A stretch of 12,608 bases of DNA, taken from contig CAYWXT010000166.1 of the NCBI GenBank assembly GCA_964462125.1, positions 1 to 12,608 on the forward strand. Reading direction: 5' to 3'. Every line of letters starts with the position of its first letter. Within the stretch, counting starts at the first letter, position 1. Position numbers and translations under genes: made by a program. A model generated the notes under the pieces. It did not search any database, was not told the DNA's origin, and saw only the letters and a program-made list of their open reading frames with translations. Below are positions 1 to 7,254 of this stretch, in pieces. The DNA is from JAWLFY01 sp964462125 (lineage in GTDB: Bacteria > Planctomycetota > Planctomycetia > Pirellulales > Pirellulaceae).

Positions 1-475
1 GTTGCATGCGAACCTTTTGCAAGAGCTGGCGAGCCTTGCCGCGCCGCGCCGCGGCGCCGAGAGAGGTTTCAAACATCGGCAGCTGGACGTTCTGTTCCGC
101 GTTGAGCACCGACACCAGGTGAAAGGACTGGAAGACGAACCCCAGCTTTGTCGCGCGGAACCCGGCGGGGTCACCCCAGTTCTCGAGGGGCTGTCCCTTG
201 AACAAGATCCTTCCGCTGGTGGGTTGATCCAAACCGCCCAACAGGTTCAGCAAGGTCGATTTGCCACAACCACTGTGCCCTGCTAGCGCGATGTATTCTC
301 CAGCGGCGACCTGCAAACTGACCCGGTCCACCGCAGTCACTTGGCCGTCGGTAAATCGGCGGCTGACCGCCTCCGCCTCCAGCAGCGGCGGTGTGTCACC
401 CTGTCTCGATTGCGAGCCGTGGTCCGCCGTGGCTACGGCGGGAGTGGATTCGGTGCTGGGCTGCGAGTCAGTCAT
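1..475 (-). CDS. ABC transporter ATP-binding protein, LolD/MacB type (partial, 3' end outside window)
   Basis: This is the N-terminal 158 codons of an ABC ATPase that would power the permease encoded just upstream. The first 30 residues are a Ser/Thr/Ala/Gln-rich extension that is not part of the ABC fold. The domain starts at about residue 31. The Walker A motif GHSGCGKST lies at residues 66-74 and the Q-loop (FVFQSFHL, Gln116) at 113-120. Spacing and wording fit the LolD/MacB/FtsE branch. The signature LSGGQ, Walker B and switch His lie beyond the left edge and cannot be checked. The ATG at 473-475 lies inside the last codons of the permease gene, an 8-base overlap (468-475) that suggests translational coupling. 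The family hydrolyses ATP to drive lipoprotein release, macrolide efflux or similar periplasmic work; the substrate here is unknown. Identity as an ABC ATPase is secure, the subfamily is inferred. Confidence 0.93.
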   Translation of the reverse strand, partial: MTDSQPSTESTPAVATADHGSQSRQGDTPPLLEAEAVSRRFTDGQVTAVDRVSLQVAAGEYIALAGHSGCGKSTLLNLLGGLDQPTSGRILFKGQPLENWGDPAGFRATKLGFVFQSFHLVSVLNAEQNVQLPMFETSLGAAARRGKARQLLQKVRMQ

Positions 476-1595
476 GGCGTAGCCCATCGACCGGGGCCAT
501 GCGGGCAGCGGACCAGGCTGGATACAGGCCGCCCAGCAATCCCAGGATCAGCGCCAGCGCCAGTCCCTGCAACATCACCCCGACCGCAATGTCTCCGGCA
601 ACGAGCCGGCCGGCGGCTGGTAACCGGCTGAGCCAGTCGACGAGGGCGATCGCGACCGCGATCCCGACTGCGGCGCCGGCGGTGCACAAGACGCTCGCTT
701 CTCCCAACACCAGAGCAACAACCCGCCGCCGACGCCAGCCCAAGGCTCGCAGCATCGCGATCTCTCGGGTCCGTTCAAACACCGCCATCATCATCGTGTT
801 TAACATGCCGATCGATCCGATCAACAGCGCAATGGTGGACGTCAGCCAGGCGAACGCGCGCGCAATGCGAATTTCGGATGACTGTTCCGCCATTTCGCGA
901 ACCGGACTGACTTCGACCCCCTTCACAGCGTCCGAAATTCGCTCCCGCAACTGCTCGATCGACGCGGGGTCGCGGTCTTCCGCCACGACGGCCACCAGTG
1001 TCAACTCGTGGCGCCGCAGCAACAACTCTTGGAGGTCTTCCAATCGCGTGATCATCGAGCCACTTTCGAAAACGTTGTAGGATTCGAAAATGCCGGCAAC
1101 CTGAAAGGAATGCCCATCGAGCAACTCAATCGAGTCACCGACTGATTTGTTGGCAGCCGCTGCCAACCGCTTGCCGAGCAATACCGAGGGGGGGCCTTCC
1201 GGTTTCAAGGACTTCCCTTCAACAATGTTCAGCTCCTGGATCGGTACACTTCCCACCGGCCAGCCCTGAACGACGACGCCCATCAGGTCGCCCTCGAGCA
1301 ATGACAGGGCGTCGATCAGCGAGGGATAGGCGGCCTTCACGCCCGGTAGCTGCCCGATCTGTTCGCCAATCGACTGCGGCAAGACGCTGGACGTCATCTG
1401 CACCCGGCCTGCCTGGACCACCATCAGGTCGATTCCTTGCTGTTGGTAGAGCTCCAGCATTGACTTTTCGAAGCCGCGCACGATGCCGACGAGAGAAACG
1501 ACCGCGGTGACGGCTACAGCCACGCCGGAGACGGTCAACAGTGATCGCGCGGGGCGACCCACAAGGTTGGCAAAGATATACGTAACGAACCACAT
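468..1595 (-). CDS. ABC transporter permease, MacB/FtsX family
   Basis: A 375-residue inner-membrane permease. One membrane helix lies near residues 18-42. A long periplasmic domain (about 43-245, MacB_PCD-like) follows. Three C-terminal helices lie at about 248-272, 293-318 and 333-360. This four-helix FtsX layout is typical of LolC/E, MacB and DevC-type mechanotransmission transporters. The stretch ERTREIAMLRALGW (274-287) is the conserved cytoplasmic coupling segment of the family. The start ATG (1593-1595) is preceded by an AGAGGT-like ribosome site. The gene follows the secreted-protein gene after 50 bases and overlaps the ATPase gene by 8 bases, so the three probably form one transcript. 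No HlyD/MacA-type adaptor is in the window. Family assignment is strong; substrate is unknown. Confidence 0.93.
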   Translation of the reverse strand: MWFVTYIFANLVGRPARSLLTVSGVAVAVTAVVSLVGIVRGFEKSMLELYQQQGIDLMVVQAGRVQMTSSVLPQSIGEQIGQLPGVKAAYPSLIDALSLLEGDLMGVVVQGWPVGSVPIQELNIVEGKSLKPEGPPSVLLGKRLAAAANKSVGDSIELLDGHSFQVAGIFESYNVFESGSMITRLEDLQELLLRRHELTLVAVVAEDRDPASIEQLRERISDAVKGVEVSPVREMAEQSSEIRIARAFAWLTSTIALLIGSIGMLNTMMMAVFERTREIAMLRALGWRRRRVVALVLGEASVLCTAGAAVGIAVAIALVDWLSRLPAAGRLVAGDIAVGVMLQGLALALILGLLGGLYPAWSAARMAPVDGLRHD

Positions 1596-1645
1596 CGGGT
1601 CGCTTTACCTCTCGGCGTTTGGTTTTCGTTCAACCACCGGGCTGG

Positions 1646-2680
1646 TCAGCGGCGGCTCCCTGACGGGCGATCCGATTCCTCGCTGTGGTTGGTGTCCGCT
1701 GCGCGAACGGCTCGGCGGCGGACGTCGCGGACCTGGGACTGGATCGCCGGTGGCAGTTTGGATCCCAGCAGGTTGGCGCCATCGAACCAATGGCGTGGTT
1801 CGATCAACATGCCGTGAGATTCGAAGAACAACGAGTCGGCCGGTTCTCGCAGGCGAGTGATCTTGATGTACATGCCTCCGCCAGCAAAAGTCCCTGATTC
1901 GGCCGGGGCCAGTTGTCCATCGGGCTGCCGTTGAAACCGCTCCCACGCCGGACGCAGATCGTCGACGGCGGCGAAGCGATCATCGACGAGAGCGGCAAAC
2001 AGGATCGAATCATCGGTTTGGGTCCAGTATGCCCGCATAACGCCGCTCAGTCGGATGCGGTCCAGCAGCATGGTCTGGAAGCGACGGTAACGCTCCTCCT
2101 CGGACTCCCGCGGCGGGCCGTCCACCCCGGCGGCGGCAAAGTCCTCAGCCGACAGCTCGCCGACGTCGTTCTCAGTCTCCTCCGGCGTGGACTCGTCATC
2201 TTCGATCGGCAGCAGCGAGGCGAGAAACGCCTCTTGAGTCAACACGTCCAAATTGCCTTGACCGACGAACGCCACATCAATGCGTTGGATGATGTCATCG
2301 CCGTTGCCGAGCGGTTCACGCTGCAAAGTTAAAACGTGCGGGGCAACAGCGGAGGGACGCAGCAGGTCGGCCACGTCGTAGCGATCCCCGGCAACCTGCC
2401 GTAACACCTCACGCTGCTCGGACTCGCTATATCCGTCAGGCATCTGCGGCGGCGGCAAACGAATATCACGCTCCGAAGCGTCCGTCCGCGGGGCGACCAA
2501 TTGGGCATAGACGGGGTTCTGTGCCTGGTGGCTTGCATCATCCGGTGAGGTGGCGACGGCGGCAGGGCCAATTGCGACGAAGCCAAACCCATGCACGACG
2601 GCAAACAGCCAGATCACACGGAGCCGTGACAGCATTCGGCACAGCGACGGTACGAGGTTGGTCGGCGACGGGCTATACAT
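1646..2680 (-). CDS. secreted or periplasmic protein of unknown function
   Basis: I do not recognise this protein family. With the chosen ATG at 2678-2680 it has 344 residues. A basic n-region is followed by a hydrophobic stretch (about residues 22-42) ending in an Ala-x-Ala-like site, which reads as a signal peptide. The mature part is acidic, with an Asp/Glu-rich patch near the middle (around IEDDESTPEETEND) and a conserved-looking C-terminal half containing MRAYWTQTDDSILF and GGGMYIKITRLREP. The tail is Arg/Ser-rich. The frame stays open up to ATG 2786-2788 (380 residues), and another ATG at 2633-2635 (329 residues) would put the signal peptide at the very N-terminus. None has a strong Shine-Dalgarno, so the start is uncertain. 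It is first in the presumed operon with the ABC permease and ATPase, suggesting an accessory or substrate role (inference). Confidence 0.72.
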   Translation of the reverse strand: MYSPSPTNLVPSLCRMLSRLRVIWLFAVVHGFGFVAIGPAAVATSPDDASHQAQNPVYAQLVAPRTDASERDIRLPPPQMPDGYSESEQREVLRQVAGDRYDVADLLRPSAVAPHVLTLQREPLGNGDDIIQRIDVAFVGQGNLDVLTQEAFLASLLPIEDDESTPEETENDVGELSAEDFAAAGVDGPPRESEEERYRRFQTMLLDRIRLSGVMRAYWTQTDDSILFAALVDDRFAAVDDLRPAWERFQRQPDGQLAPAESGTFAGGGMYIKITRLREPADSLFFESHGMLIEPRHWFDGANLLGSKLPPAIQSQVRDVRRRAVRAADTNHSEESDRPSGSRR

Positions 2681-2893
2681 GAGATTGAACCCCGGTGAAT
2701 CGGTAGAAGCGGTCGATGTCCTACAGGCGACACGGGCGACGGTCAAGCGGCGGAGAATTGAGCCGCGAAGGGGCATTCCGATTGACATTGGCCCTGGCGC
2801 GAGACGAATCGAACTCTGCGGTGGCAGGGATCACGGAAGCCGTACAGGGTCCCGGCGCCGTATGAATTCATTCTACGTCGGGAGAACAGGGAC
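2681..2893. promoter_or_regulatory. divergent intergenic region between the ABC operon and the SppA-like/lhgO pair
   Basis: These 213 bases separate two outward-facing transcription units, so promoters for both should lie here. I see no convincing -35/-10 pair. A 10-base perfect palindrome ATGAATTCAT lies at 2862-2871 in an A/T-rich pocket just upstream of the plus-strand gene and could be part of a promoter or operator. If the secreted-protein gene starts at 2788, part of this stretch is coding. Assignment rests on geometry, not on a recognised motif. Confidence 0.35.
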
Positions 2894-3907
2894 GTGCTCC
2901 ACGCAAGGATCATCGGCAGCGTGATTCTCTTGATGGCATGCAGCGTTGCCGTTGGCTGCCGGATTCCCGACCCGATCGCGGTCCGCACGTCCGTCGAGGC
3001 CGAGACGGTGCCGGCGCAAGACCAATCGCCAATCGTCCAAATGCCGGTTGGGGATTCTCGTGCCACTGGCGGCAAGGTCGCGATCATCGATGTCGATGGA
3101 CTGCTGGTCAATCAGAATCAGACCGGCCTGATGTCGGTGGGGACCAACCCGGTGGCCGATTTTCGAGCCAAATTGGATTACGCCCGCCGTCATCCTGACC
3201 TGTGCGCCGTCGTGGTGCGGATTCATTCGCCCGGCGGCGGCGTGACGGCCAGCGATATCATGTGTCGCGACTTGGAGGCGTTTCGTGCGGAGACCGGACG
3301 GCCGGTGGTGGCCTGCCTGATGGATGTCGCTGCCGGGGGCGCCTATTATCTGGCGACGGCCAGTGATCTGATCGTGGCGCACCCGACGACCGTGACCGGG
3401 GGTTTCGGGGTGATCATGAACCTGTACAACCTGCAAGACATGATGGCCCAAATGAACATCGTGGGGGTTCCCGTCAAGGCGGGGACGCAGATCGACATGG
3501 GAACTCCGATCCGCCGAATTCCCGACGATTCGCGGCAGATCTTGCAGCGGGTGGCGGACGAATTCCAACAGCGGTTTCATGATCGAGTCGATCAGACGCG
3601 GGGGCTGGGCCTCACCGGAGACGAAGCGTTTTTGGATGGCCGGATTTTGACCGCTGGCGAAGCCGAATCGTTGGGGCTGGTGGATTCGATCGGGTATCTT
3701 GACGACGCGGTGCAGTTGGCCGGCGATCAAGCGGGGCGGAATCGAAGCCGCCCGGTTTTGCTGCATCGCTGCCGCGATCGCGCCGAAACGCCCTATGCGA
3801 TCACCCCCAACAAGCCGATTCATCAGGAGATCGTGCCGCTCGACATCCCAGGGCTCCGGCGAACCGACCTGCCAACCTTTCTCTACCTGTGGCAGTCGAA
3901 CCCATGA
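2894..3907 (+). CDS. SppA-like (peptidase S49) lipoprotein candidate, apparent catalytic dyad loss
   Basis: The 337-residue protein has the ClpP/crotonase-like fold signature of signal peptide peptidase SppA. The core matches small bacterial SppA throughout: RIHSPGGGVTASD (109-121), the segment after the nucleophile (TTVTGGFGVIMN, 165-176), the helix around GRILTAGEAESLGLVDSIGY (249-268) and a C-terminal LPTFLYLW. In active SppA the nucleophile sits in AASGGYY; here the motif reads AAGGAYY, with Gly148 at the Ser position. The general-base Lys, in a KSGxxKD context, is replaced by Ile200 in KAGTQID. I therefore infer a non-catalytic homologue unless other residues substitute. The N-terminus is hydrophobic and ends in AVGC (Cys22), a possible lipobox that would anchor it to a membrane. 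The start is GTG at 2894, preceded by GGGAGAACAGG. The next gene overlaps by ATGA. Confidence 0.85.
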   Translation: MLHARIIGSVILLMACSVAVGCRIPDPIAVRTSVEAETVPAQDQSPIVQMPVGDSRATGGKVAIIDVDGLLVNQNQTGLMSVGTNPVADFRAKLDYARRHPDLCAVVVRIHSPGGGVTASDIMCRDLEAFRAETGRPVVACLMDVAAGGAYYLATASDLIVAHPTTVTGGFGVIMNLYNLQDMMAQMNIVGVPVKAGTQIDMGTPIRRIPDDSRQILQRVADEFQQRFHDRVDQTRGLGLTGDEAFLDGRILTAGEAESLGLVDSIGYLDDAVQLAGDQAGRNRSRPVLLHRCRDRAETPYAITPNKPIHQEIVPLDIPGLRRTDLPTFLYLWQSNP

Positions 3908-5094
3908 CAACCGATGTCGCGATCGTGGGGGGCGGGATCGTCGGGTTGGCGACGGCGCTCACACTGCGGCAACGATTCCCGGACCTGCACGTCACCGTGC
4001 TCGAGGCGGAGTCACGAGTCGGGGCGCATCAGAGCGGGCACAACTCGGGCGTCCTTCACACCGGGTTGTACTATCGCCCAGGCTCCCAAAAAGCGATTTG
4101 CTGCCGGGAAGGGAAGGTGGCGATGGAAGCTTATTGCGACGAGCATCAAGTCGCTTGGGAACGGTGCGGTAAGGTCGTCGTCGCGACACGCGAAGATGAA
4201 CTGCCGCAGCTCGACCGGATCGCTCAGCGGGCGACCGAGAACGGGGTCGCGTTCACCCGCATCGACACGGACCAGCTCCGTGAGATCGAGCCGCACGCAG
4301 CCGGGCTGGCGGCGTTACACGTCCCGGGTGCCGGCATTGTCGATTTCCGGCGGGTTTGTGAGGCGATGGCGCGGCAACTGGACACCGAAGGTTCCGGTGC
4401 GGTGCGGCTCGGATTCGACGTCGCCTCCATTCGGGTTCAAGGCGAGACGGTCACCCTTCTCGATCGCGGCGGGGAGTCGGTCCAGTGTGCACGTTGGATC
4501 AACTGTGGCGGACTCCGCAGCGATCGCGTGTTTCGGATGGCCGGTGGGACGACGCCGATTCAAATCGTCCCATTTCGCGGCGAGTACTATGAGTTGACCG
4601 CCGAGAGCGAATCGCTGTGCCGTCACTTGATCTACCCCGTCCCCGATCCGGCGTTTCCGTTCCTGGGCGCCCATTTCACCCGGATGATCACCGGGGGGGT
4701 CGAGTGCGGGCCCAACGCGGTCCTGGCGTTTGCCCGCTCCGGCTATCGCTGGTCGGACGTGAATCTTCGCGACTTGGGGGAAACGTTGCGCTTCGGGGGA
4801 TTTTTGAAGCTCGCCTACAAGCACTGGCGAATGGGGTTGGGCGAGATGCACCGCTCGCTAAGCAAACGCGCGTTTGTCGATGCGCTGCAGAAACTGATCC
4901 CGGAGGTGCGTGTGGAGGACTTGAAAGAGGGCCGCTCCGGGGTTCGCGCCCAAGCGGTCGGACCGGATGGCGAGCTGGTCGACGATTTTTCGTTCGCCGA
5001 AACCGAGCACGCGATCCACGTCTTGAATGCACCCTCCCCCGCTGCCACGGCATCCTTGGCCATCGCCGAGCGGATTGTCGACCGGCTTGGTTAG
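3904..5094 (+). CDS. lhgO: L-2-hydroxyglutarate oxidase (FAD-dependent, LhgO/L2HGDH family)
   Basis: A 396-residue flavoprotein of the DAO (D-amino acid oxidase-like) superfamily. The dinucleotide-binding motif GGGIVG is at residues 9-14. The LhgO-specific HNSGVLHTGLYY follows at 46-57. Further family marks are VPFRGEYYEL, the HLIYPVPDP segment, GPNAVLAF, and a C-terminal SGVRAQAV. Family members oxidise L-2-hydroxyglutarate to 2-oxoglutarate, in E. coli feeding electrons to the quinone pool, and act in metabolite repair or glutarate and lysine catabolism. I chose ATG 3904 because it puts the Rossmann motif at the expected distance and overlaps the SppA-like stop (TGA 3905-3907) as ATGA, implying coupled translation; an in-frame ATG at 3889 inside the upstream gene is less likely. 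The stop TAG (5092-5094) overlaps the stop of the convergent phosphofructokinase gene. Confidence 0.93.
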   Translation: MTTDVAIVGGGIVGLATALTLRQRFPDLHVTVLEAESRVGAHQSGHNSGVLHTGLYYRPGSQKAICCREGKVAMEAYCDEHQVAWERCGKVVVATREDELPQLDRIAQRATENGVAFTRIDTDQLREIEPHAAGLAALHVPGAGIVDFRRVCEAMARQLDTEGSGAVRLGFDVASIRVQGETVTLLDRGGESVQCARWINCGGLRSDRVFRMAGGTTPIQIVPFRGEYYELTAESESLCRHLIYPVPDPAFPFLGAHFTRMITGGVECGPNAVLAFARSGYRWSDVNLRDLGETLRFGGFLKLAYKHWRMGLGEMHRSLSKRAFVDALQKLIPEVRVEDLKEGRSGVRAQAVGPDGELVDDFSFAETEHAIHVLNAPSPAATASLAIAERIVDRLG

Positions 5095-6374
5095 TTGTCG
5101 ATGCACGTTTCCAGGAAGCGGGCCAGGCGGTGAAAGTCGGAATCCGGCTCGATGTAACGGACGTTGGTCACCAGGGTCACCGGATCGACCAGATCCTCGA
5201 ATGGGACGAAACGCAGGTCGAGTTGTCCCGAAACCGAAACCATCACGCCATTGAGTTTCTCCTCGACCAGCGCACGATAGGCGCCGACCCCCAATTGGGA
5301 TCCGAGCATGATGTCGTAGGCGTGGGGCGGGGCGCACCGCGCTTCGTAGCCGAGTTGTAGCCCGTTGATCTTGCGGGTCCGGCCGGTTCGCTCGTTGTAG
5401 CGCGCGGCGACCAGCTTGGAGATGTTCGCAGATAGATTGATCGAGGAGATGTTGATATGTCCGTGTTCGTCGCGGCTGACCCCCTCGATGTATTTGGTCG
5501 GCAGGTATTCGGCCAGCCCTTCGGCAATCACGATCGTCCCGTATTCCCGTCCCTCCCGTTCCCGGGCCAGCATCATGTCGACCATCCGATCGATGACGCG
5601 GTCAAGCGCCATCACGGTGCGGAACTCCCCGGTCTCTGGGTTCACGATTTCCCGTTCGGCCAGGGCGCCGGCGATGTCCTCGACGCTCAAAACCATGCTC
5701 GCCTCGCCGGCGATCGCAGCCCCGTAGGACAACCACCCCGCGCTGCGGCCCATCGTCTCACACACGAAATAGGATCGGCCCGCTGCGGCGTCGAAATTCA
5801 AGTTCCGAATTTCCTCGGCCAGCGTCTCGACGGCGGTGAAGAAGCCGAAGGTGAAATCGATCCCGGCGTAATCATTGTCGATCGTCTTGGGCAGGTGGAC
5901 GATCGGAAACCGCCTCGCTCCGGGCGGCAGGTTATCCTGAAACAGCTTCAACTTGTTCGCCGTCTTCAAGGTGTCGTCACCACCGATCGAGATCAGCGCG
6001 TCGATCTCCAGCGAACAGAGCCCTTCGTAGACTCGCCGCAAAGGTGCCACCAGTTCCGCATCTTTCAAGTGCTCGGGCGAACCGACATGCTTCCCTGGGT
6101 TGGTCCGGGCGGTGCCGATCATGATCCCGCGGCTACTGCGGGCGTGCGTCAGCAGGTCATGATTGAAACGAATGTAGTCGGTTCCTTCCTGAAGCGGACC
6201 GGCGGCGGTGTACTCGGCCAGGCGGCTGTAACCGTGCTTGATCCCGAACACCTGCGCCCCCTCCTCCAGGAACGAGAAAGCGGCGGTGGAGATGACCGCG
6301 TTGGCCGCTGGTGCTGGACCCCCAGCAAACAGAATGGCCACGCGTTTTATATCGAGGTCGTGTTGATCGGACAT
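5091..6374 (-). CDS. pfp: 6-phosphofructokinase, probably pyrophosphate-dependent
   Basis: A 427-residue phosphofructokinase that interconverts fructose 6-phosphate and fructose 1,6-bisphosphate in glycolysis or gluconeogenesis. The phosphoryl-donor loop reads GGDDT (131-135), and the catalytic motif PKTIDND lies at 162-168, with Asp166 as the expected base. Asp134 and Lys163 occupy the two positions (104 and 124 in E. coli PfkA numbering) that are both Gly in ATP enzymes, so pyrophosphate use is predicted. The substrate motif ETMGRSAGWL (206-215) and EGLAEYL (285-291) fit the family. The glycine loop near the N-terminus reads AGGPAPAANAVI, with Ala where most members have Gly. No clear Shine-Dalgarno precedes ATG 6372-6374. 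It lies 104 bases downstream of the TerB-like gene on the same strand. Family is certain; the phosphoryl donor is inferred from two residues. Confidence 0.92.
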   Translation of the reverse strand: MSDQHDLDIKRVAILFAGGPAPAANAVISTAAFSFLEEGAQVFGIKHGYSRLAEYTAAGPLQEGTDYIRFNHDLLTHARSSRGIMIGTARTNPGKHVGSPEHLKDAELVAPLRRVYEGLCSLEIDALISIGGDDTLKTANKLKLFQDNLPPGARRFPIVHLPKTIDNDYAGIDFTFGFFTAVETLAEEIRNLNFDAAAGRSYFVCETMGRSAGWLSYGAAIAGEASMVLSVEDIAGALAEREIVNPETGEFRTVMALDRVIDRMVDMMLAREREGREYGTIVIAEGLAEYLPTKYIEGVSRDEHGHINISSINLSANISKLVAARYNERTGRTRKINGLQLGYEARCAPPHAYDIMLGSQLGVGAYRALVEEKLNGVMVSVSGQLDLRFVPFEDLVDPVTLVTNVRYIEPDSDFHRLARFLETCIDN

Positions 6375-6414
6375 TTCAGGCTCAGGTTCGGGGAAGCGAC
6401 TTGTTCTTATCTGG

Positions 6415-6431
6415 AATCAGCGAGGCTGATT
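6415..6431. repeat. perfect inverted repeat between the TerB-like and PFK genes
   Basis: A 7-base arm AATCAGC, a 3-base loop GAG and the complementary arm GCTGATT lie in the 104-base gap (6375-6478). On the plus strand the stem runs into TTTTA; on the minus strand, which is the coding direction here, it is followed by CCAGATAA and has no T-run. It may be a weak terminator of the TerB-like gene, a bidirectional signal, or an operator for the phosphofructokinase gene. Function is not determinable from sequence. Confidence 0.35.
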
Positions 6432-6478
6432 TTAGGGAAGGTGAGCGGTCCGCCAAGCCGGTCACGTTCGAAGCCGCC

Positions 6479-7108
6479 CTACCCCGCTTCCCACTGCAGC
6501 GCCTCCTCGATCGCCTGCTCATACTCCTGGTCGGTCAGATCGAGGATTTCGCGAAGTTCGCCGAGCAACGTTATCTGTGCCTGACCGAGGTCCCCTTCGG
6601 CGGTGGCCGCCAAAAACATCGCCTGCAGGGCCAGCGTACGTTGGTCCTGATTCCACCGTTGCGAGACGGTCAGGACGTAGTTTTTCGCCTCAATCCCGTT
6701 CTGGACAGCGACCGAGCAGAGGTGGCCCAGAACTTCGCGGTCCAACGGCCGGTCGAGCAATCCGCTGGCGATTCGTTGGAGAGCGTCGATTTCCTCCTCA
6801 CTCATCACCCCGTCCGCCATCACGATCAGGACCGCGGCGCGAATCGTCTCGTCCAAAAACTGTTCCTGGCGCGCCGTTTCGTGACTTTCTCGGTCCATCT
6901 GCAGGACCGTCTCGTCCCAGCATTCCCGGCACTGATCGCACTGCACAAATGTTTCCGGCCCGCCGATCGGGACAGTCGGGATGAAGTACAGTGTCAAAAA
7001 CGGTCTGCGGGCGCGGAGCCGGTAAGTCTCGGTCGTCCCGCAGCTGGGGCAGTAAAAGTTGCCCCGGTCGCGGGTACGGGTCAGGTTCATGGTGCCGATC
7101 AGGATCAT
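6479..7108 (-). CDS. zinc-ribbon protein with TerB-like domain
   Basis: A 209-residue protein with two parts. The N-terminal zinc ribbon has CPSC (Cys20, Cys23) and CDQC (Cys57, Cys60) pairs separated by a hydrophobic stretch (PFLTLYFIPTVPIGG, 36-50), an arrangement seen in small zinc-ribbon families with an FFIP-like core. Residues about 85-205 are helical and resemble the TerB/DjlA fold. The first acidic helix is clear (MADGVMSEEEIDAL, 97-110). The second, pseudo-symmetric copy (ATAEGDLGQAQITLLGEL) lacks an acidic residue at the usual spot. TerB domains are linked to metal or stress responses and membrane scaffolds, but no specific role follows. ATG 7106-7108 was chosen over the longer 7174 start because a strong Shine-Dalgarno stands exactly upstream. 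Its neighbours are PFK downstream and a divergent flgL. Confidence 0.82.
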   Translation of the reverse strand: MILIGTMNLTRTRDRGNFYCPSCGTTETYRLRARRPFLTLYFIPTVPIGGPETFVQCDQCRECWDETVLQMDRESHETARQEQFLDETIRAAVLIVMADGVMSEEEIDALQRIASGLLDRPLDREVLGHLCSVAVQNGIEAKNYVLTVSQRWNQDQRTLALQAMFLAATAEGDLGQAQITLLGELREILDLTDQEYEQAIEEALQWEAG

Positions 7109-7116
7109 CTCCCACG

Positions 7117-7123
7117 CTCCTCC
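7117..7123 (-). promoter_or_regulatory. strong ribosome binding site deciding the TerB-like start
   Basis: Read on the minus strand this is GGAGGAG, separated by 8 bases from ATG 7106-7108. It is the best Shine-Dalgarno match among the genes of the window and is the reason for rejecting the in-frame ATG 22 codons further upstream. Confidence 0.75.
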
Positions 7124-7254
7124 GACGCTATCGGTTACAGGGACACTTCCGGCCCGGGATCCGAATTGGATCAACTCTCAGCGGCCTCCGGTCCGATGAA
7201 TTCGAGACGGGATACCACCACGATTCATCATGCGCCGTCGCGGCCAGTTCCACC
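7124..7254. promoter_or_regulatory. divergent intergenic region between the TerB-like gene and flgL, with inverted repeat
   Basis: This short region must hold promoters for both the minus-strand TerB-like gene and the plus-strand flagellar block. An inverted repeat GATCC-N5-GGATC lies at 7158-7172, roughly midway, and could be an operator. I looked for sigma-28 (TAAA-N15-GCCGATAA) and sigma-54 (GG-N10-GC) signatures and found no convincing match. No Shine-Dalgarno is seen before the flgL ATG. Confidence 0.35.

Noticed and set aside
2873..3910. 345-codon open frame on the minus strand opposite the SppA-like gene
   Set aside because: It mirrors the real gene almost end to end, has no recognisable domain, and is His/Arg/Gln-rich as expected for antisense shadows in GC-rich DNA.
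5457..6584. 375-codon plus-strand frame opposite the phosphofructokinase gene
   Set aside because: The minus-strand product has all PFK motifs; the plus-strand translation is an Arg/Gln/Pro-rich shadow running across the gene boundary.
6991..7254. N-terminal extension of flgL by 88 codons
   Set aside because: The extension overlaps the 5' end of the TerB-like gene, is Ser/Gly/Arg-rich without homology, and the FlgL-like helix begins right after ATG 7255.
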